DNA of 64,000 nucleotides from an uncultured Bacilli bacterium. Its GTDB lineage: Bacteria > Bacillota_I > Bacilli_A > RF39 > UBA660. Made by a program: the position numbers and the translations under genes. Positions 9,092-18,498 of the stretch are shown piece by piece. Position 1 is the stretch's first letter; every line of letters starts with the position of its first letter. The DNA is taken from positions 62,001 through 126,000 of the forward strand of contig CAKOPW010000001.1 in the NCBI GenBank assembly GCA_934101115.1. Reading direction: 5' to 3'. The notes below the pieces were generated by a model. That model had not been told where the DNA came from, did no database searches, and worked only from the letters and a program-made list of their open reading frames with translations.

Positions 9092-9116
9092 GTTACTTAC
9101 TAAAAATATTTTTATA

Positions 9117-10031
9117 TTAAAACCAAGAAAAATAATAGTTTTCAAAATAATTAGTGTTATCAAACATTTCTTTAAATTTTGAAAAAGTGTATTGAACTTC
9201 TCCTATATTATCTCTATATTTATTTAGTCTTGATAAGAAAGTGTATATCATTGTAAAACCTAGTTCTTTGTGAAATTGTTTTGGTATGTTTTGGCCTAAA
9301 AGACCTTTATATATTCCTCTATATATTGCTTGCTCTTTTAAAATGTTTGTACCATTCCAAGTCCACCACCAGTTGCCTTTAAAATTTAGTGTTCTAAAAC
9401 TTTCTCTTCCTGATTCGATATCTATTAAATAAAAATTATTTTTGTTAATTATAATATTGTTAAAGGTTATGTCACCATGTATAAAATATGAATCATTTGA
9501 ATAAACGTATTTCTTATTTATTTCTAGTGAATTAAAAATTCTTCTTAAATCAATTATTGCTAAATCGTTTACTTGATTTTGAAGATTTATTGCATTCTTC
9601 TTTAGCTCTTCTAATTCATTGTCTATGGTGATTATGATGTCTGTTTTACAAGATTTAGATAAAGGAAAGCGTTGAAGAGTTTTTCCTATACGAAATGCCA
9701 AATTTTCTAAGGCCACAACCGACTCTTTTTCCATAACTTCTAGCAATGTTTTTCCTTCAATGCATTCATTTACTAGACAGGTTTTATCTATTTCACTAAA
9801 ATACTTTAAATACACTAATTTTGGTGTTGGAATATTATATTTAGTATAAATTTCATATATTTCGTATAATTTATTTTCAGTATTGCCATTAAAAACTTTT
9901 AAAAAATACTTTTTATCATTTACAAAAAATGTGTATTTTTCAGTTTTTGATTTCCCTGATTCAACTTTCATAAATTCAGTTGCTGTTTTAAAAAAACTAT
10001 CTTTTTCTTTTAAATATTTGGGTAAATTCAT
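9117..10031 (-). CDS. Aminoglycoside phosphotransferase-fold kinase B
   Basis: 304 residues with an APH/choline-kinase fold: the catalytic loop HGDITFNN near residue 190 and the metal-binding IDIESG about 15 residues on. The C-terminal half is strikingly like kinase A at 10.9 kb (NEQ/KEQA.YRGIYKGL, FHKEL..TMIY.FL, NTNYFENY). Substrate unknown; resistance cannot be assumed. It starts directly after the stop of the metallo-beta-lactamase gene and is the last gene of the operon. Confidence 0.75.
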   Translation of the reverse strand: MNLPKYLKEKDSFFKTATEFMKVESGKSKTEKYTFFVNDKKYFLKVFNGNTENKLYEIYEIYTKYNIPTPKLVYLKYFSEIDKTCLVNECIEGKTLLEVMEKESVVALENLAFRIGKTLQRFPLSKSCKTDIIITIDNELEELKKNAINLQNQVNDLAIIDLRRIFNSLEINKKYVYSNDSYFIHGDITFNNIIINKNNFYLIDIESGRESFRTLNFKGNWWWTWNGTNILKEQAIYRGIYKGLLGQNIPKQFHKELGFTMIYTFLSRLNKYRDNIGEVQYTFSKFKEMFDNTNYFENYYFSWF

Positions 10032-10901
10032 CTAATTTTCCTCACACGTAATTTTTCCATCATCAGATATTTTTATAACTATGTTATGTTTTTCAGTAAG
10101 ATAAACTTTTGCATCTTTATTTGCTTTTTTTAAATCATCATAAGTGGTGGTTTTTGTCTTTAAATATTCATCATCGCAAGTTATTACAGTTATTTTAGGC
10201 TTATAAATGGCAAGTGCTTTTTCACTGCTACATCTAGGAGTGCCATGATGAGGTGCTTTATAAATATCTATTTGCTCATTTATTTGAGTGGCAATTTGAT
10301 AATTAATAAAATCAACTTTTGGATGCACACCCTCTCTATCAAATAAATCGCCACCAAAGAAAACATTTACTCCATTGATTTTCATAAACGCAGCTAAACT
10401 GTTATAGTTTTCACTAAATAGTATTTTATGATATGTATCTTTAAAGCTCTTGTCTTCATATACTTCTTTTATGGTATTTTTATTTGCATACAATTTTAAT
10501 TCAGTTGTTCCAAATTTAATTATATCGACATCTTCAGCAGCTATAAGTTGGCTATACTTTCTTATCGTTTCTTTCATATTATTGCATTTTCGCATCTCGT
10601 CGTTTCTATAATTGTCATCAGCAACTGTACTAACAGCGGTTATACTATCAAGTCCACTATAATCTTTAAAGTAAACTTTATCTACTTTAAAGTTTTCTAC
10701 TATTTTAGGAATAGCTCCATAATGATCTCTATGAAAGTGTGTTAGCAATATAAAATCTATTTTTTTTACACCAAGTTTTTCAAAGTAATCTTTTATTTCA
10801 TAAAAATTTCCATCAAACCCTGCATCAATCATCGCTACATTATTATCTTGTTTTAAAATAATGATATCGCCCCAAGTGATTTTTAAAAAATGTATTTCCA
10901 T
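10032..10901 (-). CDS. Metallo-beta-lactamase-fold hydrolase (ComEC-type)
   Basis: 289 residues, no signal peptide. The HxHxDH motif is present (LLTHFHRDHYGAI, near residues 55-67), followed by FFGGDLFDREG and APHHGTPRCS. This order resembles the free-standing relatives of the ComEC C-terminal hydrolase domain, which act on nucleic acids or phosphate esters. It lies between two paralogous kinases with spacings of 0-2 bases, so the three probably act together. The substrate is unknown. Confidence 0.8.
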   Translation of the reverse strand: MEIHFLKITWGDIIILKQDNNVAMIDAGFDGNFYEIKDYFEKLGVKKIDFILLTHFHRDHYGAIPKIVENFKVDKVYFKDYSGLDSITAVSTVADDNYRNDEMRKCNNMKETIRKYSQLIAAEDVDIIKFGTTELKLYANKNTIKEVYEDKSFKDTYHKILFSENYNSLAAFMKINGVNVFFGGDLFDREGVHPKVDFINYQIATQINEQIDIYKAPHHGTPRCSSEKALAIYKPKITVITCDDEYLKTKTTTYDDLKKANKDAKVYLTEKHNIVIKISDDGKITCEEN

Positions 10902-10903
10902 CG

Positions 10904-11839
10904 TTACACCTCATTAAACCATTCGAATTTATAATTTTCAAAATAATTGGTTCTATCAAATATATCTCCAAATTTTTGAAAACTATATTCTATTTTTCCC
11001 ATATCGTTTTTTTCATAACCAGTTCTAATTTTTAAAAGGAATTCATATATCATTGTGCAAGCAAGTTCTTTATGAAATTCTTCAGGTATTTTTCCGCCAA
11101 AAAGGCCTTTATATATTCCACGATACATTGCTTGTTCATTGATTTTATTATCGCCATCCCAACCAAACCAACAGTTTCCTCTAAAATCTAGAGCTTTAAA
11201 ACTTTCTTTTCCAGTTGATGTATCTATAAAGTATGGTATGCCACCTTTTACAAGAACATTATGTAAATTTATATCTCCATGAATATAAGATGCACCGCTT
11301 CGATATAGATATTTTTTGCATTCTAGAAAGGATTTTTGTAACCTATCTAAATCAATATAATATAACTCTTTGTTTTCTTTAGATTCATATAAATCTTTTG
11401 AAATATATAGAATATTGAATAATTCTTTAAATTCTTCTTCGTAGGAATTTACTACTGCAGATTCGTTACATTTTATAGCACTAAACTTGTGTAAATTTTC
11501 TCCGACTTTATATCCTAATTTTTCAATTTCATCAAGATTTAACTTCGTTGTTAAATCTAAGAGCTCATCTCCTTCAATAAATTCGTAGACAACAAGGGTT
11601 TTAAAGATATCAGTCAAATACTCCGCTTCTAAAATTTTTGCTCTTGGAATATTTAATTTTTCATAGACCGATTCAACATCTCTGATTCTACTTAAATCGT
11701 TTCCTTCGTATATTTTAACAAAGTACTTTCCGTTATCATCTTCACAAGCATACCTTAAAGCACTTGAATATCCACTAAAATCTTGTTTAATTGTTTTACA
11801 TTTCTTAAAAAAATCTATTTTTGAAGTAATATCTTCCAC
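10904..11839 (-). CDS. Aminoglycoside phosphotransferase-fold kinase A
   Basis: 311 residues, GTG start with AAGGAG eight bases upstream. Catalytic loop HGDINLHN and metal site FIDTSTGKESF are visible near residues 194-220. A paralog of the kinase at 9.1 kb; the two likely arose by tandem duplication around the hydrolase gene. First gene of the operon. Confidence 0.75.
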   Translation of the reverse strand: MEDITSKIDFFKKCKTIKQDFSGYSSALRYACEDDNGKYFVKIYEGNDLSRIRDVESVYEKLNIPRAKILEAEYLTDIFKTLVVYEFIEGDELLDLTTKLNLDEIEKLGYKVGENLHKFSAIKCNESAVVNSYEEEFKELFNILYISKDLYESKENKELYYIDLDRLQKSFLECKKYLYRSGASYIHGDINLHNVLVKGGIPYFIDTSTGKESFKALDFRGNCWFGWDGDNKINEQAMYRGIYKGLFGGKIPEEFHKELACTMIYEFLLKIRTGYEKNDMGKIEYSFQKFGDIFDRTNYFENYKFEWFNEV

Positions 11840-11994
11840 ATTTACAACTCCTTACTAATTATCGTTTATTATAAATATATAATATTTCATCAATTGAAGA
11901 CAAATATCTTAATACTAATTTAGTATAACATAAATAATTTATGCTAGAAATAAAGTTTGTTAATTATTAACACATTGTTGATTTAGTTTATTAC

Positions 11995-12024
11995 ATAAAA
12001 AAATTAGACTTATTAGTCTAATTA
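11995..12024 (-). terminator. Terminator of the PP2C-like gene
   Basis: AATTAGACT/AGTCTAATT stem overlapping the stop, with a T run on the minus strand. The remaining 11.84-12.0 kb holds no gene I can see. Confidence 0.75.
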
Positions 12025-12858
12025 ATATTTATAAAGTACTAAAGTCTTTTCTTTGCCATATTTTGATGAATCTTCTTTTGATTTTTTCTCAATATAATTT
12101 TCAAACTTTTCTAAATTAAATTCAAGAATATTTTTGATAAATTCTTCTTCATGTAAAAATTCAGAAAAACCATCACTGTAAACAATTATTGAGTCATTGT
12201 TTCTTAGTGGCACTTCGCCAGTTTTTATAAACTTTATAGCTGCTTTTTCTCCGGTTAATGCACCAAAAGATACACATTTACCATCAATAATATTGCTTGG
12301 ATTATTTCTCCACTCACTTCTAACTATTCTACGGCATTCGGGTAAATACCATGGTGGAAGATTGGACTTGCTTTTGTAAGGGTCACTGTTGACTTTTTTA
12401 TCATCAATTGTTTGAAATTTAATGTTCCCATTACCATCATATACTATTACACCACAATCACATATATATGCATATTTCAAAATGTTTTCTTGAAATTCTA
12501 TGCAAGCAGCAACGGACCCGTAGCAATCATTTTCAAGATAGTCACATTCTTTGATATACTTATCATTTAGTCTTTTTACTGCGTCATTACAAGATATAAG
12601 TTTGTCTTTTAAAGAACCGCTTATAGATTGAAAATGTGCACATATTTCTTTTGCTGCAAGTTCAGCTCCACTCGGTCTAGGATACTTTTTTACAGCTTCT
12701 TGTTCACTAACTACAGAAAAATCAGGTAAACCAATTGGATCTCTTGTAATTCCATCTGCAACAATTGCACACAATTCGTCCGCATAAAATTGATCTTCTA
12801 CAGGAAAATTAAAACCGATTGTTTTGATGTTTTCAAAGGTATTTTTATATATTAACAT
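12022..12858 (-). CDS. PP2C-like Ser/Thr protein phosphatase
   Basis: 278 residues. The pattern fits the metal-dependent PP2C fold: VEDQFYADELCAIVADGITRD at the N-terminus (metal aspartates), YGSVAACIEF with alternating strands, and DSIIVYSDGFSEFL near residue 235. There is no obvious membrane segment. It starts eight bases after the ABC transporter stop with AGGAGG, so it belongs to the same unit. No partner kinase of the Hanks type is in the window. Confidence 0.7.
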   Translation of the reverse strand: MLIYKNTFENIKTIGFNFPVEDQFYADELCAIVADGITRDPIGLPDFSVVSEQEAVKKYPRPSGAELAAKEICAHFQSISGSLKDKLISCNDAVKRLNDKYIKECDYLENDCYGSVAACIEFQENILKYAYICDCGVIVYDGNGNIKFQTIDDKKVNSDPYKSKSNLPPWYLPECRRIVRSEWRNNPSNIIDGKCVSFGALTGEKAAIKFIKTGEVPLRNNDSIIVYSDGFSEFLHEEEFIKNILEFNLEKFENYIEKKSKEDSSKYGKEKTLVLYKY

Positions 12859-12866
12859 GGTTCCTC

Positions 12867-15800
12867 CTATTCGCTTCTTAGAGCTTCTACTGGATCTTTT
12901 TTAGATGCTGATTTGGCTGGTATAAGTCCTCCGATTAAAGTCAATATAATCGATAAAGCAACTAATATAAGAGCATGATTTATATTTAATGTTGCTGAAA
13001 GTGGAATATTACCTGTGAAATGATGAATAACCGAGTTTATTATTGGAATAAATGCATAAGATATACCTATTCCAAAAAGCCCTGATAAAAGTCCAATAAT
13101 AAATGTTTCGGCATTGAATATTGAAGATATATTTCCTTTAGACGCTCCGATTGCTCTTAATATACCAATTTCTTTTGTTCTTTCATAAACAGAAATGTAA
13201 GTTATTACTCCTATCATAATACTTGATACAACAAGAGAAATAGAAACAAACGCTATTAATACATAACTTACTGCATTTACAATAGTTTTTACTGAAGACA
13301 TAAGAATACCTGTTGTATCTGAATAATTTATTTTTTTATCTTCATCACTCTTTTTGTTATATTCATCTATAAATGATAAGAAATGTTCTTTGCCATCAAA
13401 ACTATTGAAGTAAAAAGATATATATGTTGGTTCTTCTTTATCTTGATAACCTAGCTTTATTAAATTTGTTTTTTGAGTAGTTTCGGTTTTACTCATCATG
13501 GCACTTACAACACGAGTAAGCTCATCTTCACTAAAATTAAGTGTAAAAGCGGATGCAATTTTGCTTGCATCAATATTAAATGAAGACGCAAAACTGTTAG
13601 CTAAATCATTTGTCAGATTTCCAACTTTAGTTAGTACTTCACTTTTAACTTTGGCTTCTGTCATTAGATTCGCAAATTTTTCTTCAGTTTCATTGATTAA
13701 TGCGCTTTCAAGATAAGAAGATATAACCGTATTTTTTAAATCATTTATTATTAATACTTCTCCATCAAATGTTTTTCCTACTCCGCTTAAATATACTTTA
13801 TATGCACTAGAATATGCATTCAATAAACCTTTTATTAAAGCACTATAAGAGCTTTTTAGAGTATCTACTGGTATTAAATATGCTTTTTCCATATTCTTTA
13901 ATTTAGATGTAACATCATCTTTGTTAAAGTAATTATTTACTAGTTCATCTATCTTATCCTCTTGGAAATCTCCACTTAAAACATCATTCATAAATGTTTT
14001 TAAATTACTTTCAAATAAAGTTTTTGCTGGAGTCGTATCAACACTTATAGAGCTTTCTATTTCACTTATCGCTTTTTTAGTTTTATTTTCAATTGCTGAT
14101 GAATCAATTTTACCACCAAAAGCATTTTTTAGTTTTTCTTCATCAACTTTAACTAAATCTTCAAATGAGAAAGCGTATTTATTGTTTTCTTTATCAAAAC
14201 GGTTTCCAGAAAAAACATCAATTTCTGAATTTTTTAATTGTTTTTTTACAATGTCAGTGTCTTTAGTTTGGTTGATAATGTAATCTATTAAAGCATTAGT
14301 ATAAACAACTCCTGGGTTAAGAGAAGTAGATGTTACTCCTTCTTTTGCACTTACAACACCAACTATTTTTAATTTTGTTGCTTTTTCATATACTTTTTTC
14401 ATGAATGCTTCATCTTCAGACATATCTTCATACACATCATATTTTTTATTGTATTTATATGTATCAGTTGGAAGAACTAATCTTAAATCAACTCCCATCA
14501 AATCTTCATAAGAAAACTTTAATGGATCATGCTTAATATCAACTTCTTCGCCACTCATGATAGAATTAACCATCTTAGATAGTTCACTTGTATCTCTTAA
14601 ACCTAAAGAATACACTAACAAATCAGATATGGTATTTTTCTCTGGTAAAACAATTACCATCTCATCATATGCTGTTGGCCAGTGTCCAGCAAGAACATCA
14701 TAATCTTTGGTTACCTCACTTATATCATCCACCATACTAGAATAAACACTTGCCATAGATGAATATGATGACATTAATGAGTTTCCTCCCATCATTGATG
14801 TAAATAAATTACTAGGATTCACTTTAGAAAGTTTTTTAGTTGCATCAATTGTATAAATATTAGGATCGACACTGTAAGAATATTGAATATTGGCAACATC
14901 ATCTTTTATTTCGTTCATGTTTTTTTCTAAATAAGCTTTAAAGCTTTTTAAATCGTTTGTGCTTACACTTGATAACATATTTGTTATATATTGTTCTTCA
15001 GTTACTTCGTCAGTTGACTCACTACTTTTTTCACCACTTCTCATCGACAAAAGAATACTTGTAATATCGGATGATTCTTGCATAATAGTAAGTGGATATG
15101 AATTTAAAGTGTCTTCTTGTATAGAATCAACATAATTTTGAAATCCGGTAGATACAGCCAATATTAAAGCAATACCGATTATACCAATTGAACCAGCAAT
15201 GGATACAAGTACGGTTCTTCCTTTTTTAGTCATTAAGTTATTAAAGGAAAGTGTTAAAGCTGTAAAAAATGACATCTTAGTTTTCTTTAATACTCGGTTA
15301 TCCTTTTCCTCTTTTTTATAATCATATGGATTTGTATCACTTAAAAGTTTACCATCTTTAATATTAATAATTCTGCTTGAATAGTTTTGGGCTAATTCTG
15401 GGTTATGAGTAACCATAATAACAAGTTTATCTTTAGAGATGCTTTTTAATAATTCCATTATTTGAACAGAAGTATCAGAATCTAATGCTCCAGTTGGTTC
15501 ATCAGCTAAAATAATATCTGGATCATTAACAAGTGCACGTGCTATAGCAACTCTTTGCATTTGACCGCCGGATAATTGATTAGGTTTTTTATTGATATGT
15601 TTAGATAAACCAACAGCATCAAGTGCCTTAATAGCTTTTTCTTTTATAACCTTTTTAGATACACCGGATAGAGTAAGTGCAAGCTCAACGTTCTTTAAAA
15701 CGGTTTGATGAGTAATCAAATTATAGCTTTGAAATACAAAACCAACTTTATGATTACGATATGTATCCCAGTCACGATCATTATACTTTTTAGTACTCAC

Positions 15801-15998
15801 ACCATTTATAACTAAGTCTCCTGATGTGTACTTATCTAATCCTCCTATTATATTAAGAAGAGTCGTTTTTCCGCTTCCACTTGGACCTAAAATAGATACA
15901 AATTCTGATTTTCTAAAATTTATACTTACTTTATCCAAAGCTTTTTGTTCAAGACCATATGTCTTATAAATTTTTGTAATATTTTTTATTTCTAACAT
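12867..15998 (-). CDS. ABC transporter, ATPase fused to FtsX-type permease
   Basis: A 1043-residue MacB-like fusion. Residues 1-225 are the ATPase: Walker A GPSGSGKTT at 38-46, Q-loop near 90, LSGGQ at 142-146, Walker B ILADEP at 163-168. A membrane helix near 255-285 is followed by an outer domain of about 600 residues. Three membrane helices lie in the last 140 residues with the FtsX signature (ERTKEIGILRAIGASKGNI). Such fusions in Firmicutes usually export peptides or perform mechanotransmission. The start has GGTGA at good spacing. Confidence 0.88.
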   Translation of the reverse strand: MLEIKNITKIYKTYGLEQKALDKVSINFRKSEFVSILGPSGSGKTTLLNIIGGLDKYTSGDLVINGVSTKKYNDRDWDTYRNHKVGFVFQSYNLITHQTVLKNVELALTLSGVSKKVIKEKAIKALDAVGLSKHINKKPNQLSGGQMQRVAIARALVNDPDIILADEPTGALDSDTSVQIMELLKSISKDKLVIMVTHNPELAQNYSSRIINIKDGKLLSDTNPYDYKKEEKDNRVLKKTKMSFFTALTLSFNNLMTKKGRTVLVSIAGSIGIIGIALILAVSTGFQNYVDSIQEDTLNSYPLTIMQESSDITSILLSMRSGEKSSESTDEVTEEQYITNMLSSVSTNDLKSFKAYLEKNMNEIKDDVANIQYSYSVDPNIYTIDATKKLSKVNPSNLFTSMMGGNSLMSSYSSMASVYSSMVDDISEVTKDYDVLAGHWPTAYDEMVIVLPEKNTISDLLVYSLGLRDTSELSKMVNSIMSGEEVDIKHDPLKFSYEDLMGVDLRLVLPTDTYKYNKKYDVYEDMSEDEAFMKKVYEKATKLKIVGVVSAKEGVTSTSLNPGVVYTNALIDYIINQTKDTDIVKKQLKNSEIDVFSGNRFDKENNKYAFSFEDLVKVDEEKLKNAFGGKIDSSAIENKTKKAISEIESSISVDTTPAKTLFESNLKTFMNDVLSGDFQEDKIDELVNNYFNKDDVTSKLKNMEKAYLIPVDTLKSSYSALIKGLLNAYSSAYKVYLSGVGKTFDGEVLIINDLKNTVISSYLESALINETEEKFANLMTEAKVKSEVLTKVGNLTNDLANSFASSFNIDASKIASAFTLNFSEDELTRVVSAMMSKTETTQKTNLIKLGYQDKEEPTYISFYFNSFDGKEHFLSFIDEYNKKSDEDKKINYSDTTGILMSSVKTIVNAVSYVLIAFVSISLVVSSIMIGVITYISVYERTKEIGILRAIGASKGNISSIFNAETFIIGLLSGLFGIGISYAFIPIINSVIHHFTGNIPLSATLNINHALILVALSIILTLIGGLIPAKSASKKDPVEALRSE

Positions 15999-16069
15999 AA
16001 ATTCACCAAATTTCTAAATTAATATTATTATACACTTTTTTCGCACAATAAAGAATATGTTTTTTAAAA

Positions 16070-16093
16070 TAAAAAAAGACTTATGAAAGTCTT
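16070..16093 (-). terminator. Terminator of yqeY
   Basis: AAGACTT/AAGTCTT stem overlapping the stop, with a T run on the minus strand. Confidence 0.7.
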
Positions 16094-16518
16094 CCTTTAA
16101 CAATTGCTGATACTTTACCCATATCGGCATTGCCATTCGTTTTTTCTTTTACTAAAGAAATTATTTTCCCCATTGATTTGATATCTGGATTTTCAAAAGT
16201 TTCTATAACTTCATCTATTATCTTTTCGACCTCTTCATCACTTAACATAGCTGGTAAATAAGATTCAAGTATTTCAACTTCATGTTTTAAATCTTGAACT
16301 GTATCTGTTTTACCAAATTTTTCATATTCTTGAATTGATGAATTTCTTTTCTTTACTTCTCTTCTAATAACATTTAAAGCTTCTTCATCAGTTAAATCAT
16401 GACCAACATTTATTTGTTCCATTTGAAGAGCACTTTTAAGCATTCTAAGAACTCCTAATTTAAATTTATCTTGTTCTTTCATACTTGTAAGTAAATCACT
16501 TTTAACTTTATCAAACAT
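16081..16518 (-). CDS. yqeY: YqeY/GatB-tail-domain protein
   Basis: 145 residues: the two-part YqeY fold related to the tail of GatB and to tRNA-binding proteins. Family motifs include LGVLRMLKSALQM and EVEILESYLPAML. Exact role unknown. It follows rpsU, the usual Firmicutes neighbour, across a weak terminator, so it may be partly co-transcribed. Confidence 0.92.
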   Translation of the reverse strand: MFDKVKSDLLTSMKEQDKFKLGVLRMLKSALQMEQINVGHDLTDEEALNVIRREVKKRNSSIQEYEKFGKTDTVQDLKHEVEILESYLPAMLSDEEVEKIIDEVIETFENPDIKSMGKIISLVKEKTNGNADMGKVSAIVKGRLS

Positions 16519-16536
16519 ATTTTATTCTCCTTTAAA

Positions 16537-16560
16537 TTAAAAAGAGGAATTATCCTCTTC
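16537..16560 (-). terminator. Terminator or attenuator between rpsU and yqeY
   Basis: AAGAGGA/TCCTCTT stem overlapping the rpsU stop, followed by T residues on the minus strand. Confidence 0.65.
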
Positions 16561-16738
16561 TATTTCTTTTACGTGAATTTTTTATCATTTCTTTCTTGGC
16601 TTCACGTTTTCTAACTCCTGGTTTGTCATAATGTTTATGTTTTTTAAGTTCAGAAGGGACACCACTCTTTGCCACTTTAAGTTTGAATCTTCTTAATGCT
16701 GAATTAATATCACCATTTTTAACATCAACCTTTGTCAT
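16550..16738 (-). CDS. rpsU: 30S ribosomal protein S21
   Basis: 62 residues, starting MTKVDVKNGDINSALRRFK and ending in the basic tail KNSRKRNRRG. The ATG at 16738 has AGGAGG at proper distance; an in-frame upstream start at 16762 lies before that site and is rejected. S21 acts in translation initiation on the 30S subunit. Confidence 0.95.
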   Translation of the reverse strand: MTKVDVKNGDINSALRRFKLKVAKSGVPSELKKHKHYDKPGVRKREAKKEMIKNSRKRNRRG

Positions 16739-16825
16739 TTGCTTCCCTCCTCTCAATTTCAATAGTATTATAATACACTTTTTAGATTAGTGCAAGAAAT
16801 TTTCTAAAAAATATCGCGAATTTAA

Positions 16826-16865
16826 GCAAAAAAAGATGAGTTGATTATTTATCATCCTCATCTTT
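16826..16865 (-). terminator. Terminator of the cadherin-like surface protein
   Basis: AAAGATGAG/CTCATCTTT stem overlapping the stop codon, with a T7 tail on the minus strand. Confidence 0.75.
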
Positions 16866-18428
16866 GTTTAATTCATATTGTTTTGTATTCATAAGATCGT
16901 TTAAAGCTTCATCAATATCGATGGTTGCATCTTTATCTTTAGAGAAATTTTCACCAATTATTTCTTCTTCAAGACCAGTTTCATCAACTGTATCTTCTGA
17001 TTCTTCAACACTTTCTTCTTCTACTTTTAATTCTTCGACATTTTCGTCTTTTACTTCTTCTTTATTTTTTGGTAATTTTGGTTTTTTCTTTCTGAATAAT
17101 AAAATTCCAGAAATTACGATAATTGCAAGACCAATTACTACAAGAACTATTATTAGAACTATTTTATTCTTTTTAGATTTATCATTTTTATTATCTTCTA
17201 CTATTTCATCATGTATTCTTTTACCATTATCATCAAATTTATATGTTCCATCTTCGATTTTTTTAGCTTCATCAGGATATTGTAGTTCAAAATCAGTAAA
17301 TGATAAAGTTACTTCAGCACCATCACCATTTGTGAATGTTACTTTGTTGTTTAAATATGCTGTTACATCAATATCATCATCGCTTAATCTAGTGATAATT
17401 AGTTTATATGTTTTAGCATCGTCTCCTAAAACATTTGTTACTACAATATTTATAATATTTTCTCCAACTTTTAATTCAGTTACATCATCTACGATTACTT
17501 TAGCATTTGAATCAACTGGAGTAAATTCAATTAAACCAGCAGTTGAAGATATTTTGTTGGGAACAGTTATTCTATATTCATAGTTATTTGCTACAAAAGC
17601 GGGTTCCATTGTATAAATTCCAACACTTAACTTAGAAAGGTTTGGACTGTTATAAGCGCTTTCACCACGTATTGTTTTAAAAGTATAAACGTTTGTTGTT
17701 TTACCACTTTCACTTTTTACAGTAATTCTGATGTCGTTATCGCCTTGATTTAAAGTAATTGTAGAGCTTTTTCCTGTTGATGAACTTCTGCTTTTACCAC
17801 CTTCATATGATATTTCACAAGCTCCGTCATTACATTCTGCTGAAAATTTAATAGAATTAATCGTATCAGCTATATCAAAGATTGTATATTCAAAAACATC
17901 TTTATTAAATGTCGGATTCATACTTCCTTGCGAAATAGTGACACTTTTTAATGTAGCATCATCACTTTTAGGCTTCTTTCCGTTTACAATGTATTTTTTA
18001 GTATCAACACTGAATAGATTGCCATTAATTTTATAAGTTATTTTAGCTATTACATCGGTATATTTTTCCTCACTAGAATTAGTAAGTATTACATTTCCTA
18101 AAGCAGTTGCTGCATTAGCTGGAAAAGATGACTCATTAGCTTCAGCTGGATAAGTTATAACTATTCCATTTGAGCTGTTATTAGATATAATGCCTGTTCC
18201 TGATACTTTAAAATCACAACTGACAGCTCCTCTATCTGTTTCACAACTAACTAAAGTGACATTGTTAACTGTTTCATCGTCTGAAAGTTTAACACTTATT
18301 GGTATGCGAGTTTCACCTACGTCTGTTGTAGATGTACCAAACTCCAAAGATGAAGCATGAGCAATCATTGGAAGTGCACTTCCGATTATAAATCCTCCAC
18401 AGATTACTCTTTTAAAAAATTTATTCAT
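16845..18428 (-). CDS. Secreted surface protein with cadherin-like beta-sandwich domains
   Basis: 527 residues. A signal peptide spans 1-25 (…IIGSALPMIAHA). An N-terminal cohesin-like beta region with paired cysteines follows. Two cadherin-like beta-sandwich repeats come next (DATLKSVTISQGSMNPTF... near 165-255 and PNLSKLSVGIYTMEPAF... near 262-350). A membrane helix lies near 420-440, then a basic stop-transfer and an acidic cytoplasmic tail of about 75 residues rich in Glu. It is predicted to be a type I membrane protein displayed outside the cell. The long acidic inner tail is unusual. Ligand unknown. It follows hemW but has its own leader. Confidence 0.75.
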   Translation of the reverse strand: MNKFFKRVICGGFIIGSALPMIAHASSLEFGTSTTDVGETRIPISVKLSDDETVNNVTLVSCETDRGAVSCDFKVSGTGIISNNSSNGIVITYPAEANESSFPANAATALGNVILTNSSEEKYTDVIAKITYKINGNLFSVDTKKYIVNGKKPKSDDATLKSVTISQGSMNPTFNKDVFEYTIFDIADTINSIKFSAECNDGACEISYEGGKSRSSSTGKSSTITLNQGDNDIRITVKSESGKTTNVYTFKTIRGESAYNSPNLSKLSVGIYTMEPAFVANNYEYRITVPNKISSTAGLIEFTPVDSNAKVIVDDVTELKVGENIINIVVTNVLGDDAKTYKLIITRLSDDDIDVTAYLNNKVTFTNGDGAEVTLSFTDFELQYPDEAKKIEDGTYKFDDNGKRIHDEIVEDNKNDKSKKNKIVLIIVLVVIGLAIIVISGILLFRKKKPKLPKNKEEVKDENVEELKVEEESVEESEDTVDETGLEEEIIGENFSKDKDATIDIDEALNDLMNTKQYELNKDEDDK

Positions 18429-18498
18429 ATTTTTCCCTACTTTTCTATTCTTATTTATTGCATTTTGATTATAGCAAATATAAATCGTTTTATCAATA

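Noticed and set aside
16864..17583. 239-residue plus-strand open frame rich in Ser and Phe
   Set aside because: Shadow of the acidic tail and beta domains of the surface protein on the other strand.
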